Source of the DNA: Cellulomonas denverensis
GTDB lineage: Bacteria > Actinomycetota > Actinomycetes > Actinomycetales > Cellulomonadaceae
NCBI RefSeq assembly: GCF_012396125.1
Contig: NZ_JAAXOX010000012.1
Location: 1-64,000, forward strand
Direction of reading: 5' to 3'
DNA: 64,000 nucleotides
The position numbers were made by a program, and so were the translations under genes. The notes under the pieces were generated by a model that did no database searches, was not told where the DNA came from, and saw only the letters and a program-made list of their open reading frames with translations. Of the stretch, positions 33,235 through 42,693 are shown one piece after another. Position 1 is the stretch's first letter, and each line of letters starts with the position of its first letter.

Positions 33235-34593
33235 TCAGCGGCGGCGCTGCTCCTGGTAGGCCGCCAGCGTCGCGGCCCGCTCGGTTGAGTGGTCGACCAC
33301 CGGGGCGGGGTAGTCCGGCGCCGCCGACCGGGGCAGCTTCCACGGTTCGTGCACCGCCCGGCCGGGGATGTCCCGCAGCTCCGGTACCCAGCGCCGCACG
33401 TAGCGGCCCTCCGGGTCGTAGGTCAGGCCCTGGCGCACCGGGTTGAACACCCGGAAGTACGGCGCCGCGTCCCGGCCGGTGCCGGCCACCCACTGCCAGT
33501 TGAGCTGGTTCTGCGGCACGTCACCGTCCACCAGCCAGGTCATGAAGTGCGCGGCCCCGCGCTGCCAGCGCACGTGCAGATCCTTCACCAGGAACGAGGC
33601 CACCACCATCCGGACCCGGTTGTGCATCCAGCCCTCGCCGCGCAACTGCCGCATCCCGGCGTCCACCAGCGGATAGCCGGTGCGGCCCTCCGCCCACGCC
33701 GTCAGGGCTGCGTCCTCCTCGGCGCCCTCGGCCCAGGAGTCCTCCGGCAGCACCGGGGTCAGCGAGGTGTCCCGGGCGGACGGGCTGTGGAACAGCACGT
33801 CGGCGTGGAAGTCGCGCCAGGCCAACTGCCCGCGGAAGGTGTCCGCCCCGGCCGACCGGTGCCGGGCCAGATCGGCCAACAGTGTGCGGGGGTGCACCTC
33901 GCCCCACTTCAGCGGCACCGACAGCCGGGAGGTGCCGTCCAGATCCGGCCGGTCGCGCTCGGTGTCGTAGTGCGCGAGGGGTCCGTCCAGCACCGCCGCC
34001 CAGCGGTCGAGGGCGGCAACCTCACCGGCCTCGGGCAACTGCATCCCGGCCGGCGGCTCGGCCTCGGGCAGGGGGTCGGAGCGACATGCGTCCACCAGGC
34101 GCAGGCGCTCGCGGGCCGCGTGCCGGCCGGGGGCGGGGGAGTGCCAGCCGTGGTCCTGCCAGGCGCGCCGGAACGGGGTGAACACCTGGTAGCCGTCGCC
34201 GCCCTTGGTCCGGACCCGGCCGGGCGTCACGGCGTACGGCGATCCGGTGCCGACCAGCGGCACGTCCAGCGCGCGCTCCACCTGCTCGTCCCGGCGGCGG
34301 CCGGCCGGCGCAGAGTCCGCGGTGATGTGCACCGCCTCGGCGGCCACCTCCCGGGCCAGGTCCGGGATCACCGTGCACGGGTCGCCGCGCCGGATCAGCA
34401 GGCCGCCGTCCAGCTGTTCATCCAGCGCCCGCAGGCTGCGCAGCAAGTAGGCCCGTCGCGGATCGCCCGCCGAGTGCCACAGCGCCGGGTCCAGGACGAA
34501 GACGGGCAGGACATCGCCCTGGTCGGCGGCGGCCATCAGGGCGGGGTTGTCGCCGAGTCGCAGATCGCGGCGGAACCAGTGCAGGGTGGTCAT
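33235..34593 (-). CDS. phr: Deoxyribodipyrimidine photolyase (cryptochrome/photolyase family)
   Basis: About 452 residues. Opens TTLHWFRRDLRLGDNPAL, the photolyase signature. The N-terminal antenna-binding Rossmann domain is followed by the FAD-binding helical domain with WGEVHPRTL, GYPLVDAGMRQL, GWMHNRVRMVVASFLVKDL and the QNQLNWQWVAGTG segment. It splits cyclobutane pyrimidine dimers with blue light; class I by similarity. ATG 34593 begins directly at the signature; GTG 34602 is an alternative. Encoded alone; the next gene upstream is a separate MerR regulator. Confidence 0.94.
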   Translation of the reverse strand: MTTLHWFRRDLRLGDNPALMAAADQGDVLPVFVLDPALWHSAGDPRRAYLLRSLRALDEQLDGGLLIRRGDPCTVIPDLAREVAAEAVHITADSAPAGRRRDEQVERALDVPLVGTGSPYAVTPGRVRTKGGDGYQVFTPFRRAWQDHGWHSPAPGRHAARERLRLVDACRSDPLPEAEPPAGMQLPEAGEVAALDRWAAVLDGPLAHYDTERDRPDLDGTSRLSVPLKWGEVHPRTLLADLARHRSAGADTFRGQLAWRDFHADVLFHSPSARDTSLTPVLPEDSWAEGAEEDAALTAWAEGRTGYPLVDAGMRQLRGEGWMHNRVRMVVASFLVKDLHVRWQRGAAHFMTWLVDGDVPQNQLNWQWVAGTGRDAAPYFRVFNPVRQGLTYDPEGRYVRRWVPELRDIPGRAVHEPWKLPRSAAPDYPAPVVDHSTERAATLAAYQEQRRR

Positions 34594-34656
34594 CGCGGTC
34601 ACGCTAGCCAGCGAGGACACCGGGGGCGACCGGGCGGGTGCGGCGGTGCCGGGCCC

Positions 34657-34719
34657 GGGAACGAGCCGGGGCACCACCGGCCCGGGCGATGAGCCGATGG
34701 TGCCCCGACGTTCGTTCCC
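34657..34719. repeat. Bipartite 63-bp inverted repeat
   Basis: The outer arms GGGAACGA (34657-34664) and TCGTTCCC (34712-34719) enclose inner arms GGGCACCA (34669-34676) and TGGTGCCC (34698-34705); inside these, CGGC pairs with GCCG. RNA from either strand could form a long hairpin with two internal loops. The 257 bases between the photolyase and MerR genes contain no plausible CDS. It could be the MerR-gene terminator (131 bases beyond its stop) or a leader structure of the photolyase gene. Confidence 0.6.
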
Positions 34720-34850
34720 CGGGAGCGGGTCGGCGCCCCGGGAGCGTGCGAGCCCGGGCGGTCGGCCGCTGGCTCGCGTGAGACAGCGTGCCCCCGGGGC
34801 CTGAGGGCGTCCCGGGCCGTTGGTCCCTGGACGCACCCGGCCGACCGGGC

Positions 34851-35612
34851 TCAGCTGCCGGTCACCGCGGCGGCGTGAGTGTCGATCGCGTCCCGTAGGT
34901 AGGCCGCCAGGCCCGGCGCGACCGCGTCATAGGTGGCGGCGAACCGTGGGTCGTCGGCGTACATCGACCCGAGGCTGCGGTACGCCTCCGCGTCCGGGGT
35001 CCAGAACAGGCTGACCCACCGGTGGTGCCGGGCGACCGCGTCCCGGGTGGCCGGATCGCCGGGCGCGACCCCGGCGGTCATCAGGTCGGCCAGCGCACGG
35101 TTCAGGGCCTCGCCCTCGGCCAGGTGATCACGGCGCTGGTCCTCGGACATGGTCTCCCACCGGGCGGTGCTGCGGTCGACGGCCGGGTCGCCCCAGCGCT
35201 CGCGGGCCTCCTGCTCGTACTGCCGGTGGTCGAAGCCCGCGTACAGATCGTCGGCGGACATGGTGCTCCCTTCCTCCAGGGCATCGAGGGTGGCGGCCAC
35301 GGTGCGGGCCAACCGGTCCAGCCGGTCCCGCTCGGTCAGCAACCGGTCGTGGTGCTCGCGCAGGGCGGCGGCGCGGTCCGCGGTGGACCGCAGCGCCTCG
35401 GCCACGGCGGCCAGTGGCACGCCGAGCTCGCGCAGCACCAGGATCTCCTGCAACCGCAGCAGCTCCGCGGCGCCGTAGACCCGCTGCCCGCCGGGGGCGT
35501 TCCCCGCCGGGACCAGCAGGCCGATCGCGTCGTAGTGCCGCAGCGTCCGGGAGGTCACCCCGGACAATCGGACCACCTCCGCGGTGGTCCACGGGCCGCC
35601 GTCGACCGTCAT
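34851..35612 (-). CDS. MerR-family regulator with TipAS-type ligand domain
   Basis: 253 residues, equal to the usual TipA-L length. The N-terminal winged helix TTAEVVRLSGVTSRTLRHYD is followed by LRLQEILVLRELGVPLAAVAE and a coiled linker, then the TipAS antibiotic-sensing domain with MSADDLYAGFDHRQYEQEA, RHHRWVSLFW and the DPRFAATYDAVAPGLAAYL tail. TipA proteins bind thiopeptide-like compounds and activate their own and neighbouring promoters. ATG 35612 is chosen; a frame to 35666 would cover the operator region. Divergent from the dehydratase/VOC gene, with a perfect MerR-type dyad in between. Confidence 0.9.
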   Translation of the reverse strand: MTVDGGPWTTAEVVRLSGVTSRTLRHYDAIGLLVPAGNAPGGQRVYGAAELLRLQEILVLRELGVPLAAVAEALRSTADRAAALREHHDRLLTERDRLDRLARTVAATLDALEEGSTMSADDLYAGFDHRQYEQEARERWGDPAVDRSTARWETMSEDQRRDHLAEGEALNRALADLMTAGVAPGDPATRDAVARHHRWVSLFWTPDAEAYRSLGSMYADDPRFAATYDAVAPGLAAYLRDAIDTHAAAVTGS

Positions 35613-35674
35613 CTGCTCGCGCTCCCTCGATGCCGGCCGCGGGCTCTCCGCGGCCATGGACAGCACCGTTCCAG

Positions 35675-35689
35675 TTGACGTTACGTCAA
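35675..35689. promoter_or_regulatory. MerR-type operator
   Basis: TTGACGTTACGTCAA is a perfect dyad of 7-bp arms around one central base, located 63 bases from the MerR start and 40 from the divergent gene start. TTGACG doubles as a -35 hexamer in either direction, as in MerR-activated promoters with long spacers. Confidence 0.75.
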
Positions 35690-35728
35690 GCGCAAGCGGG
35701 TGTGGGCGGCCGGTGTCACAGTGGGGCC

Positions 35729-36379
35729 ATGACCGAGCGCATCGACTCCGCCACCGCCACCCGGCACGCCGACCAGCGTCACTGGCGGGTGCTGCTGCGC
35801 CGCCTGGTGGCCGCGTTCCGCCCGGCCGACTACGCCACCGGCGCGAGCTTCGCCGCCGAGGTCGCCGCGCTGGCCGAGGCGCACCAGCATCACCCGGACC
35901 TCACGCTGGCCTGGGGCCGGGTCCGGATCGAGCTGACCAGCCACGACGCCGGCGGGCTGACCGTCCGCGACCTGCGGCTGGCTGCGGCGATCACCGACCT
36001 GGCCGACCGGATGGGCATTCCCGGCGCGCCGGAGACGCTGAGCGTCCAGGAGGTCGCGATCGATGCCCTGGACATCCCCGCGGTCCGGCCGTTCTGGCGG
36101 GCGGTGCTCGGCTACGTCGACGACGGCGACGACGCCCTGACCGACCCGCACGGCGCCGGACCGGCCTACTGGTTCCAGCAGATGGACGAGCCCCGTCCGC
36201 AGCGCAACCGGATCCACCTGGACGTCACCGTGCCGCACGACCAGGCCGAGGCGCGGATCGCTGCGGCCCTGGCGGCCGGCGGCATCCTGCTGAGCGACCT
36301 GCGCGCCCCGGCGTTCTGGGTGCTGGCCGACCCGGAGGGGAACGAGGCCTGCATCTGCACCTGGCAGGCCCGGGACTGA
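35729..36379 (+). CDS. Pterin-4a-carbinolamine dehydratase-like/VOC fusion
   Basis: 216 residues in two domains. Residues 1 to about 100 resemble 4a-hydroxytetrahydrobiopterin dehydratase, with HQHHPDLTLAWGRVRIELT and SHDAGGLTVRDLRLA (the EHHP-x(n)-THDAGGLT pattern of the family). Residues about 105-216 are a glyoxalase/VOC-like half, with RPFWRAVLGY, RNRIHLDVTV and FWVLADPEGNEACICTWQ. The fusion is known in actinobacteria, but its reaction is not. ATG 35729 lies 40 bases after the MerR operator, so it is probably activated by the divergent TipA-like regulator. Confidence 0.82.
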   Translation: MTERIDSATATRHADQRHWRVLLRRLVAAFRPADYATGASFAAEVAALAEAHQHHPDLTLAWGRVRIELTSHDAGGLTVRDLRLAAAITDLADRMGIPGAPETLSVQEVAIDALDIPAVRPFWRAVLGYVDDGDDALTDPHGAGPAYWFQQMDEPRPQRNRIHLDVTVPHDQAEARIAAALAAGGILLSDLRAPAFWVLADPEGNEACICTWQARD

Positions 36380-36481
36380 CCGGCGTCTCGCCCCCTGGTC
36401 GATCAGTGGACGGACGCCGTCACCAGCACCGGCGCGCTGGACGTACCGTGACCGTCGACACCGGTTGCTAAGGAGTTCCCC

Positions 36482-38341
36482 GTGAGCCGTCCGCTGCGCT
36501 CCCGTACATCCACCCACGGCCGCAACATGGCCGGCGCCCGCGCGCTGTGGCGTGCCACCGGCATGGGCTCGGAGGACTTCGGCAAGCCGATCATCGCGAT
36601 CGCGAACTCCTACACCCAGTTCGTGCCCGGCCACGTGCACCTCAAGGACATGGGCGACCTGGTGGCCTCCGCGATCCAGGAGGCCGGCGGGGTCGCCAAG
36701 GAGTTCAACACCATCGCGGTGGACGACGGCATCGCGATGGGCCACGCCGGGATGCTGTACTCCCTGCCCAGCCGCGACCTGATCGCCGACTCGGTGGAGT
36801 ACATGGTGCAGGCGCACTGCGCCGACGCACTGGTCTGCATCTCCAACTGCGACAAGATCACCCCGGGGATGCTCAACGCGGCGCTGCGGCTGAACATCCC
36901 GGTCATCTTCGTCTCCGGCGGGCCGATGGAGGCCGGCAAGGCCGTGGTCGCCGACGGTGTGGCGAAGACCCACCTCAACCTGATCAACGCGATCAACTAC
37001 TCCGCCGACGACAACGTCTCGGACCAGGCGCTGGCCACCGTGGAGGAGAACGCCTGCCCGACCTGCGGGTCCTGCTCCGGGATGTTCACCGCCAACTCGA
37101 TGAACTGCCTGACCGAGGCGCTCGGGCTGTCCCTGCCGGGCAACGGCTCCACCCTGGCGACCCACTCCGCCCGCCGGGACCTGTTCCTGGAGGCCGGCCG
37201 CACCATCGTCGACCTGGCCCGCCGGTACTACGACGACGAAGACGACACCGCGGCGCCGCGCGGGATCGCCACCCGGGCCGCGTTCAGCAACGCGATGGCG
37301 CTGGACGTGGCGATGGGCGGCTCGACCAACACCGTGCTGCACATCCTGGCCGCCGCGCAGGAGGCCGAGGTCGACTTCACCCTGGCCGACATCGACGCCC
37401 TGAGCCGCCGGGTGCCCTGCCTGGCCAAGGTCGCGCCGAACCACCCCGACTACCACATGGAGGACGTGCACCGGGCCGGTGGCATCCCCGCGCTGCTCGG
37501 CGAGCTGGACCGTGCCGGGCTGCTCGACCACGACGTGACCAGCGTGCACACCCCGACCCTGCGCGCCTGGCTGGACGACTGGGACATCCGCGGCGGCCAC
37601 GCCACCGAGCGGGCCCAGCAGCTGTTCCACGCCGCGCCCGGCGGGGTGCGCACCACCCAGGCGTTCTCCACCTCCAATGTCTGGGAGTCGCTGGACACCG
37701 ACGCCGCCACCGGGTGCATCCGCGATGTGGCGCACGCCTACACCGTCGAGGGCGGCCTGGCCGTGCTGCGCGGCAACCTGGCCGAGGACGGCGCGATCAT
37801 CAAGACCGCCGGCATCGACCCGGACGTCTTCCACTTCGTCGGGACGGCCCTGGTCTGCGAGTCCCAGGACGAGGCGGTGGAGAAGATCCTCACCAAGCAG
37901 GTCGAGCCCGGCCACGTGGTGGTCGTCCGTTACGAGGGCCCGGCCGGCGGCCCCGGCATGCAGGAGATGCTGTACCCGACCTCGTTCATCAAGGGCCGTG
38001 GCCTGGGCAAGGTCTGCGCGCTGATCACCGACGGCCGGTTCTCCGGCGGGTCGAGCGGCATCTCGGTCGGCCACGTCAGCCCGGAGGCCGCCGCCGGTGG
38101 CGCGATCGGCCTGATCGAGGACGGCGACGAGATCGAGATCGACGTCGAGACCCGGCTGATCCGGATCAACGTGCCGGACGCGGTCCTCGCCGAGCGCCGG
38201 GCCAAGATGGAGGCGAGTGAGAACCCCTGGCAGCCGCGCGACCGCGACCGCGTGGTCTCGCCCGCGCTGCAGGCCTACGCCGCGATGGCCACCAGCGCCG
38301 ACCGGGGTGCCGTCCGGGATGTGAGCCGCATCCGTCGCTGA
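36482..38341 (+). CDS. ilvD: Dihydroxy-acid dehydratase, E. coli type
   Basis: 619 residues, the length and sequence type of enterobacterial IlvD. It dehydrates 2,3-dihydroxy-isovalerate and -methylvalerate in valine/leucine and isoleucine synthesis. Fe-S cysteines: Cys123 ([12 protein letters not shown]) and Cys198 ([16 protein letters not shown]). Where the other class has a third ligand Cys, this protein reads [12 protein letters not shown] without Cys, as expected for the E. coli type. The C-terminus keeps [17 protein letters not shown] start with TAAGGAG 6 bases upstream. Followed within 28 bases by a second, different dehydratase. Confidence 0.95.
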   Translation: MSRPLRSRTSTHGRNMAGARALWRATGMGSEDFGKPIIAIANSYTQFVPGHVHLKDMGDLVASAIQEAGGVAKEFNTIAVDDGIAMGHAGMLYSLPSRDLIADSVEYMVQAHCADALVCISNCDKITPGMLNAALRLNIPVIFVSGGPMEAGKAVVADGVAKTHLNLINAINYSADDNVSDQALATVEENACPTCGSCSGMFTANSMNCLTEALGLSLPGNGSTLATHSARRDLFLEAGRTIVDLARRYYDDEDDTAAPRGIATRAAFSNAMALDVAMGGSTNTVLHILAAAQEAEVDFTLADIDALSRRVPCLAKVAPNHPDYHMEDVHRAGGIPALLGELDRAGLLDHDVTSVHTPTLRAWLDDWDIRGGHATERAQQLFHAAPGGVRTTQAFSTSNVWESLDTDAATGCIRDVAHAYTVEGGLAVLRGNLAEDGAIIKTAGIDPDVFHFVGTALVCESQDEAVEKILTKQVEPGHVVVVRYEGPAGGPGMQEMLYPTSFIKGRGLGKVCALITDGRFSGGSSGISVGHVSPEAAAGGAIGLIEDGDEIEIDVETRLIRINVPDAVLAERRAKMEASENPWQPRDRDRVVSPALQAYAAMATSADRGAVRDVSRIRR

Positions 38342-38369
38342 TCGGCGCACACGCGCCTACAGTCGGCGC

Positions 38370-40061
38370 ATGAACCCGGACATCAAGCCGCGGTCGCGGC
38401 AGGTCACCGACGGCATCGAGGCCACCGCGTCCCGGGGCATGCTCCGGGCGGTCGGGATGGGCGACGAGGACTGGGGCAAACCCCAGATCGGCGTCGCCTC
38501 GTCCTGGAACGAGATCACGCCCTGCAACCTGTCGCTGCAACGCCTGGCCCAGGCGGTCAAGGGCGGGGTGCACGCCGCGGGTGGCTACCCGCTCGAGTTC
38601 GGCACCATCTCGGTCAGCGACGGCATCTCGATGGGCCACGAGGGGATGCACTTCTCCCTGGTCAGCCGGGACATCATCGCCGACTCGGTCGAGACCGTGA
38701 TGTCCGCCGAGCGGCTGGACGGCTCGGTGCTGCTGGCCGGCTGCGACAAGTCGCTGCCCGGCATGCTGATGGCCGCCGCCCGGCTCGATCTGGCCAGCGT
38801 GTTCCTGTACGCCGGCTCGATCATGCCCGGCTGGGTGAAGCTGGAGGACGGCACCGAGAAGGACGTCACGCTGATCGACGCCTTCGAGGCGGTGGGTGCC
38901 TGTGCCCGCGGCCTGATGAGCAAGGGCGACCTGGACCGGATCGAGCGCGCGATCTGTCCGGGCGAGGGTGCCTGTGGCGGGATGTACACCGCCAACACCA
39001 TGGCGTCGGTGGCCGAGGCGATGGGCATGTCCGTGCCCGGTTCCGCCGCCCCGCCCAGCGCCGACCGCCGCCGGGACCACTTCGCCCACCTGTCCGGCCA
39101 GGCCGTGGTCGAGCTGCTGCGCCAGGGGATCACCGCCCGCCAGATCATGACCAAGGAGGCGTTCGAGAATGCCATCGCGGTCGTGATGGCCTTCGGCGGT
39201 TCCACCAACGCCGTGCTGCACCTGCTCGCGATCGCGCACGAGGCCGAGGTCGACCTCACCCTGGACGACTTCAAGCGGGTCGCCGCGAAGGTCCCGCACC
39301 TGGGCGATCTCAAGCCCTTCGGCCGGTACGTGATGAACGACGTCGACCGGATCGGCGGGGTCCCGGTGGTGATGAAGGCGCTGCTCGACGCCGGACTGCT
39401 GCACGGTGACTGCCTCACCGTCACCGGCCGCACCGTCGCCGAGAACCTGGCCGACATCGACCCGCCCGACCCGGACGGCAAGATCCTGCGCGCCCTGGAC
39501 AACCCGATCCACCGCACCGGCGGCATCACCATCCTGTCCGGCAGCCTGGCCCCCGAGGGCGCCGTGGTGAAGTCGGCCGGCTTCGACTCCGACGTCTTCG
39601 AGGGCACCGCCCGGGTGTTCGAGCGCGAGCGCGCCGCCCTGGACGCCCTGGAGGACGGCACCATCACCGCCGGCGACGTGGTCGTGATCCGCTACGAGGG
39701 ACCCAAGGGCGGCCCCGGCATGCGCGAGATGCTGGCGATCACCGGCGCGATCAAGGGCGCCGGCCTCGGCAAGGACGTCCTGCTGCTCACCGACGGCCGG
39801 TTCTCCGGTGGCACCACCGGCCTGTGCGTCGGCCACATCGCCCCCGAGGCGGTGGACGGCGGCCCGATCGCCTTCGTCCGGGACGGTGACCGGATCCGGC
39901 TGGACGTGGCCGCGGCGACCATCGACGTCCTGGTCGACGCCGAGGAGTTGGCGGCCCGCCGGGAGGGCTGGTCGCCGCTGACCCCGAAGTACACCCGTGG
40001 GGTGCTGGCGAAGTACGCGAAGCTGGTGCAGTCGGCGTCGAAGGGGGCCGTGCTGATCTAG
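38370..40061 (+). CDS. ilvD: Dihydroxy-acid dehydratase, [2Fe-2S]/mycobacterial type
   Basis: 563 residues, like the IlvD of M. tuberculosis and plants. Three putative cluster ligands: Cys52 ([10 protein letters not shown]), Cys125 ([12 protein letters not shown]) and Cys202 ([14 protein letters not shown]). The C-terminal [14 protein letters not shown] motif is intact. Same reaction as its neighbour but usually more oxygen-tolerant. ATG 38370 lies 6 bases after TACAGT (38358-38363), so it probably has its own leaderless promoter although it is 28 bases behind the first ilvD. Sugar-acid dehydratases share the fold, but the close IlvD likeness favours this role. Confidence 0.93.
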   Translation: MNPDIKPRSRQVTDGIEATASRGMLRAVGMGDEDWGKPQIGVASSWNEITPCNLSLQRLAQAVKGGVHAAGGYPLEFGTISVSDGISMGHEGMHFSLVSRDIIADSVETVMSAERLDGSVLLAGCDKSLPGMLMAAARLDLASVFLYAGSIMPGWVKLEDGTEKDVTLIDAFEAVGACARGLMSKGDLDRIERAICPGEGACGGMYTANTMASVAEAMGMSVPGSAAPPSADRRRDHFAHLSGQAVVELLRQGITARQIMTKEAFENAIAVVMAFGGSTNAVLHLLAIAHEAEVDLTLDDFKRVAAKVPHLGDLKPFGRYVMNDVDRIGGVPVVMKALLDAGLLHGDCLTVTGRTVAENLADIDPPDPDGKILRALDNPIHRTGGITILSGSLAPEGAVVKSAGFDSDVFEGTARVFERERAALDALEDGTITAGDVVVIRYEGPKGGPGMREMLAITGAIKGAGLGKDVLLLTDGRFSGGTTGLCVGHIAPEAVDGGPIAFVRDGDRIRLDVAAATIDVLVDAEELAARREGWSPLTPKYTRGVLAKYAKLVQSASKGAVLI

Positions 40062-40113
40062 GTGACGCACCTCCGCCTGGCCCGCGCTCCGGTGATCTGC
40101 CAGGCTCGTGACC

Positions 40114-41847
40114 ATGAGCTTCACCGTCGAGGACGCCCCCTGGTGGACCCGCGCCACCGTGTACCAGATCTACCCCCGGTCCTTCGCGGACTCCGACGGT
40201 GACGGGATCGGTGACCTGCGCGGGATCATCGAGCACCTGGACCACCTGAGCGCGCTGGGCGTGGACGTGGTCTGGCTGTCGCCGATCTACCGGTCGCCGC
40301 AGGACGACAACGGCTACGACATCAGCGACTACCAGGATGTCGACCCGTCGTTCGGCACCCTGGCCGATCTGGACGAGCTGATCGCGCGGCTGCACGAGCG
40401 CGGGATCAAGCTGGTGATGGACCTGGTGGTGAACCACACCTCGGACGAGCACCCGTGGTTCGTGGCCAGCCGGTCGAGCGTGGACGACCCGAAGCGGGAC
40501 TGGTACTGGTGGCGGCCCCCGCGGGACGGGATGGAGCTGGGGCAGCCCGGCGCCGAGCCGACCAACTGGCACTCGTTCTTCTCCGGCGGGTCCTGGGAGC
40601 CGGACCCGGCGACCGGGGAGTACTACCTGCACCTGTTCAGCGTGAAGCAGCCCGACCTGAACTGGGAGAACCCGGAGGTCCGGCAGGCGGTCTACGCCAT
40701 GATGCGCTGGTGGCTGGACCGCGGGGTGGACGGCTTCCGGATGGATGTGATCAACCTGATCTCCAAGGACACCTCGCTGCCGGACGGCGCGGTGGTGGCC
40801 GGGATCTGGGGCGACGGGAGCCCGCACTACGTCGACGGGCCGCGGGTGCACGAGTTCCTGCAGGAGATGCACCGCGAGGTGTTCGCCGGCCGGGACGCCC
40901 AGCTGTTGACCGTGGGCGAGACCCCGGGCGTCACGCTGGAGGAGGCGCTGAAGTACACCGACCCGGCGCGGGCCGAGGTGGACATGGTGTTCCAGTTCGA
41001 GCACGTGGGTCTGGACCACGGCCCGGGCGGGAAGTTCGACCCGCGCCCGCTGAAGCTGACCGACCTCAAGGCGACCTTCGGCCGGTGGCAGGCCGGGCTG
41101 GCGCACACCGGCTGGAACAGCCTGTACTGGGACAACCACGACCAGCCGCGGGTGGTCAGCCGGTTCGGCGACGACGGGGTGTACCGCCGGGAGTCGGCGA
41201 AGGCACTGGCGACGCTGCTGCACCTGCACCGCGGGACGCCGTACGTCTACCAGGGCGAGGAACTGGGCATGACCAATGCCCACTTCGCCCGCTTCGACCA
41301 GTACCGGGACATCGAGTCGATCCGGCACGTCGCCGAGGCCCGCACACTGGGCACCGCCACCGACGAGCAGTTGCTGGCCGGCCTGGCCTGGATGTCCCGG
41401 GACAACGCGCGCACCCCGGTGCAGTGGGATGCCGGACCGCAGGCCGGGTTCACCACCGGCACGCCGTGGCTGGCGGTGAACCCGAACCACGTGCAGATCA
41501 ACGCCGAGGCGGAGCGGGCCGACCCGGACTCGGTGTTCCACCACTACCGCCGGCTGATCGAGCTGCGGCACCGGGACGCCACGGTGGCGCTGGGCGAGTT
41601 CCGGATGCTGCTGCCGGAGGACGAGCAGGTCTACGCCTTCACCCGGACCCTGGACGACGACGCGCTGCTGGTGGTGGTCAACGTGTCCGGCGAGTCCCGG
41701 GCGGTGGATCTGGGCGCGGACTGGCCGCTGGTCGACGGCGGGTGGGGCGAGCTGGTGCTGGGCACCCACCCGGAGCAGGGTGGCGAGCCGACCGTGCTGC
41801 GGCCTTGGGAGGCGCGGGTGGTGCGGGCGGTGCGCTCAGGCCATTGA
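40114..41847 (+). CDS. Alpha-glucosidase, oligo-1,6-glucosidase type (GH13)
   Basis: About 577 residues. WWTRATVYQIYPRSFADSDG and GDLRGIIEHLDHLSALGVD open the barrel. Catalytic motifs are DLVVNHTS, GFRMDVINL (nucleophile Asp), VGETPG (acid/base Glu) and WDNHDQPR. The residue after the nucleophile is Val, which in this family marks alpha-1,6 (isomaltose) preference; maltases have Thr or Ala. ATG 40114 lies 7 bases after CAGGCT; GTG 40108 is less likely. No signal peptide, so cytosolic. No sugar transporter is adjacent. Its 3' end overlaps the convergent lipoprotein gene by 12 bases. Confidence 0.9.
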   Translation: MSFTVEDAPWWTRATVYQIYPRSFADSDGDGIGDLRGIIEHLDHLSALGVDVVWLSPIYRSPQDDNGYDISDYQDVDPSFGTLADLDELIARLHERGIKLVMDLVVNHTSDEHPWFVASRSSVDDPKRDWYWWRPPRDGMELGQPGAEPTNWHSFFSGGSWEPDPATGEYYLHLFSVKQPDLNWENPEVRQAVYAMMRWWLDRGVDGFRMDVINLISKDTSLPDGAVVAGIWGDGSPHYVDGPRVHEFLQEMHREVFAGRDAQLLTVGETPGVTLEEALKYTDPARAEVDMVFQFEHVGLDHGPGGKFDPRPLKLTDLKATFGRWQAGLAHTGWNSLYWDNHDQPRVVSRFGDDGVYRRESAKALATLLHLHRGTPYVYQGEELGMTNAHFARFDQYRDIESIRHVAEARTLGTATDEQLLAGLAWMSRDNARTPVQWDAGPQAGFTTGTPWLAVNPNHVQINAEAERADPDSVFHHYRRLIELRHRDATVALGEFRMLLPEDEQVYAFTRTLDDDALLVVVNVSGESRAVDLGADWPLVDGGWGELVLGTHPEQGGEPTVLRPWEARVVRAVRSGH

Positions 41848-42501
41848 CCGCTGCACGTCGATCACCAGGCGGGTCGGGTTGGTGAGGGTGAACACCCGGT
41901 AGGGCGCGTCCGGGGCGGTCAGCCCGATCCAGAGCTGGGACTCGCCCTCGAACACCCCGGTGAATGACGCACCGGTGACCACCGAGATGCCGGGGGCGGT
42001 GCTCCCGGCGGGCAGCCCACCATCCGGCGGGGTGAGCAGTCCGGAGGCGACGATCAGCAGGTAGCCCTCGCCCTCGATCGGCGCCAGCTCGCCCGTGGGG
42101 TCCTCGACGGCGGTGTTGCTGCGGTGGGCGGTCCAGCCCGGCGTGCCCTGTCCGGTGAACTCCAGCACCACCCGGTCGTAGCCGACCTGGGCGCCGGTGC
42201 GCAGGGCGGTGGCGGTCAGTTGGGCGTCGGCCGACGATGCCGCGCCGGTGGGGTCGTCCCAGGGCGCCGCGGAGTCGGCGGCCTCGTCGGACGGCAGGTC
42301 GCCGGGCGATGCGGTGTCCGACGGTTCCGGAGCCGGGGCGGTGGTCGCGGTGGGTGCCGGGCCGGTGCTGGTGGAGGTCGGGGCGCCCGGCTCGGGGTCG
42401 TTCCCCCCGCAGCCGGCGATCAGGGTGGCGATCGCGACGGCGGCGAGCGCGGTGCGGGCGGCGGTGCGGTGCGGGTGGTGCTGACTCGGACGGGCTCCCA
42501 T
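41836..42501 (-). CDS. Lipoprotein with AMIN-like domain
   Basis: 221 residues. A basic N-terminus and the hydrophobic stretch ALAAVAIATLIAGC end in a lipobox (LIAG-Cys), so it is a membrane-anchored lipoprotein. Then a Thr/Ser/Pro/Ala-rich linker (about 35-90) and a beta-rich C-terminal domain with YDRVVLEFTGQGTPGW and YRVFTLTNPTRLVIDVQ, matching the AMIN-like domain found in many actinobacterial lipoproteins. Probably binds cell-wall material; function unknown. Divergent from the ilvB leader. Confidence 0.85.
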   Translation of the reverse strand: MGARPSQHHPHRTAARTALAAVAIATLIAGCGGNDPEPGAPTSTSTGPAPTATTAPAPEPSDTASPGDLPSDEAADSAAPWDDPTGAASSADAQLTATALRTGAQVGYDRVVLEFTGQGTPGWTAHRSNTAVEDPTGELAPIEGEGYLLIVASGLLTPPDGGLPAGSTAPGISVVTGASFTGVFEGESQLWIGLTAPDAPYRVFTLTNPTRLVIDVQRSMA

Positions 42502-42612
42502 GGCCCGACCGTAGCGTCCCCGGGCCGGTCCGCCAGCCGGTCGGCGGCGTCAGGCCCGATCGTCCATGAAACGGACTCGCGAACCACCATGTGAGACGAC
42601 CGGAGCCGAGGC

Positions 42613-42641
42613 GTGACACCCGACGGGCTTCGGCGTAACGT
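42613..42641 (+). promoter_or_regulatory. Promoter of the ilvB leader
   Basis: GTGACA (42613-42618), 17 bases, TAACGT (42636-42641). The leader ATG begins 8 bases after the -10 box, so the attenuator RNA would start at or just before the leader codon. Confidence 0.6.
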
Positions 42642-42648
42642 GCCGGAC

Positions 42649-42693
42649 ATGCAGACGATCTCCCTCGTAGTACTTCCCGGGCGCGCTGGCTGA
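42649..42693 (+). CDS. ilvB leader peptide, 14 residues
   Basis: ATG followed by [14 protein letters not shown] and TGA. Five branched-chain codons (ATC, CTC, GTA, GTA, CTT) lie in six positions, and GTA and CTT are rare in this genome, so the ribosome should pause here when Ile, Leu or Val is scarce. An intrinsic terminator follows within 30 bases, then ilvB. This is the layout of transcription attenuation, known for ilvBNC of Corynebacterium glutamicum. It is probably translated from a leaderless mRNA. Confidence 0.88.
   Translation: MQTISLVVLPGRAG

Noticed and set aside
34594..34850. Possible gene between photolyase and the MerR regulator
   Set aside because: Frames crossing this interval are Pro/Arg/Gly-rich, extend from the antisense strands of neighbours and have no ribosome site; only the inverted repeat is convincing.
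36448..36471. Short GTG ORF upstream of the first ilvD
   Set aside because: It overlaps the likely -10 hexamer, contains only one Val and no Ile or Leu codon cluster, and no terminator hairpin follows.
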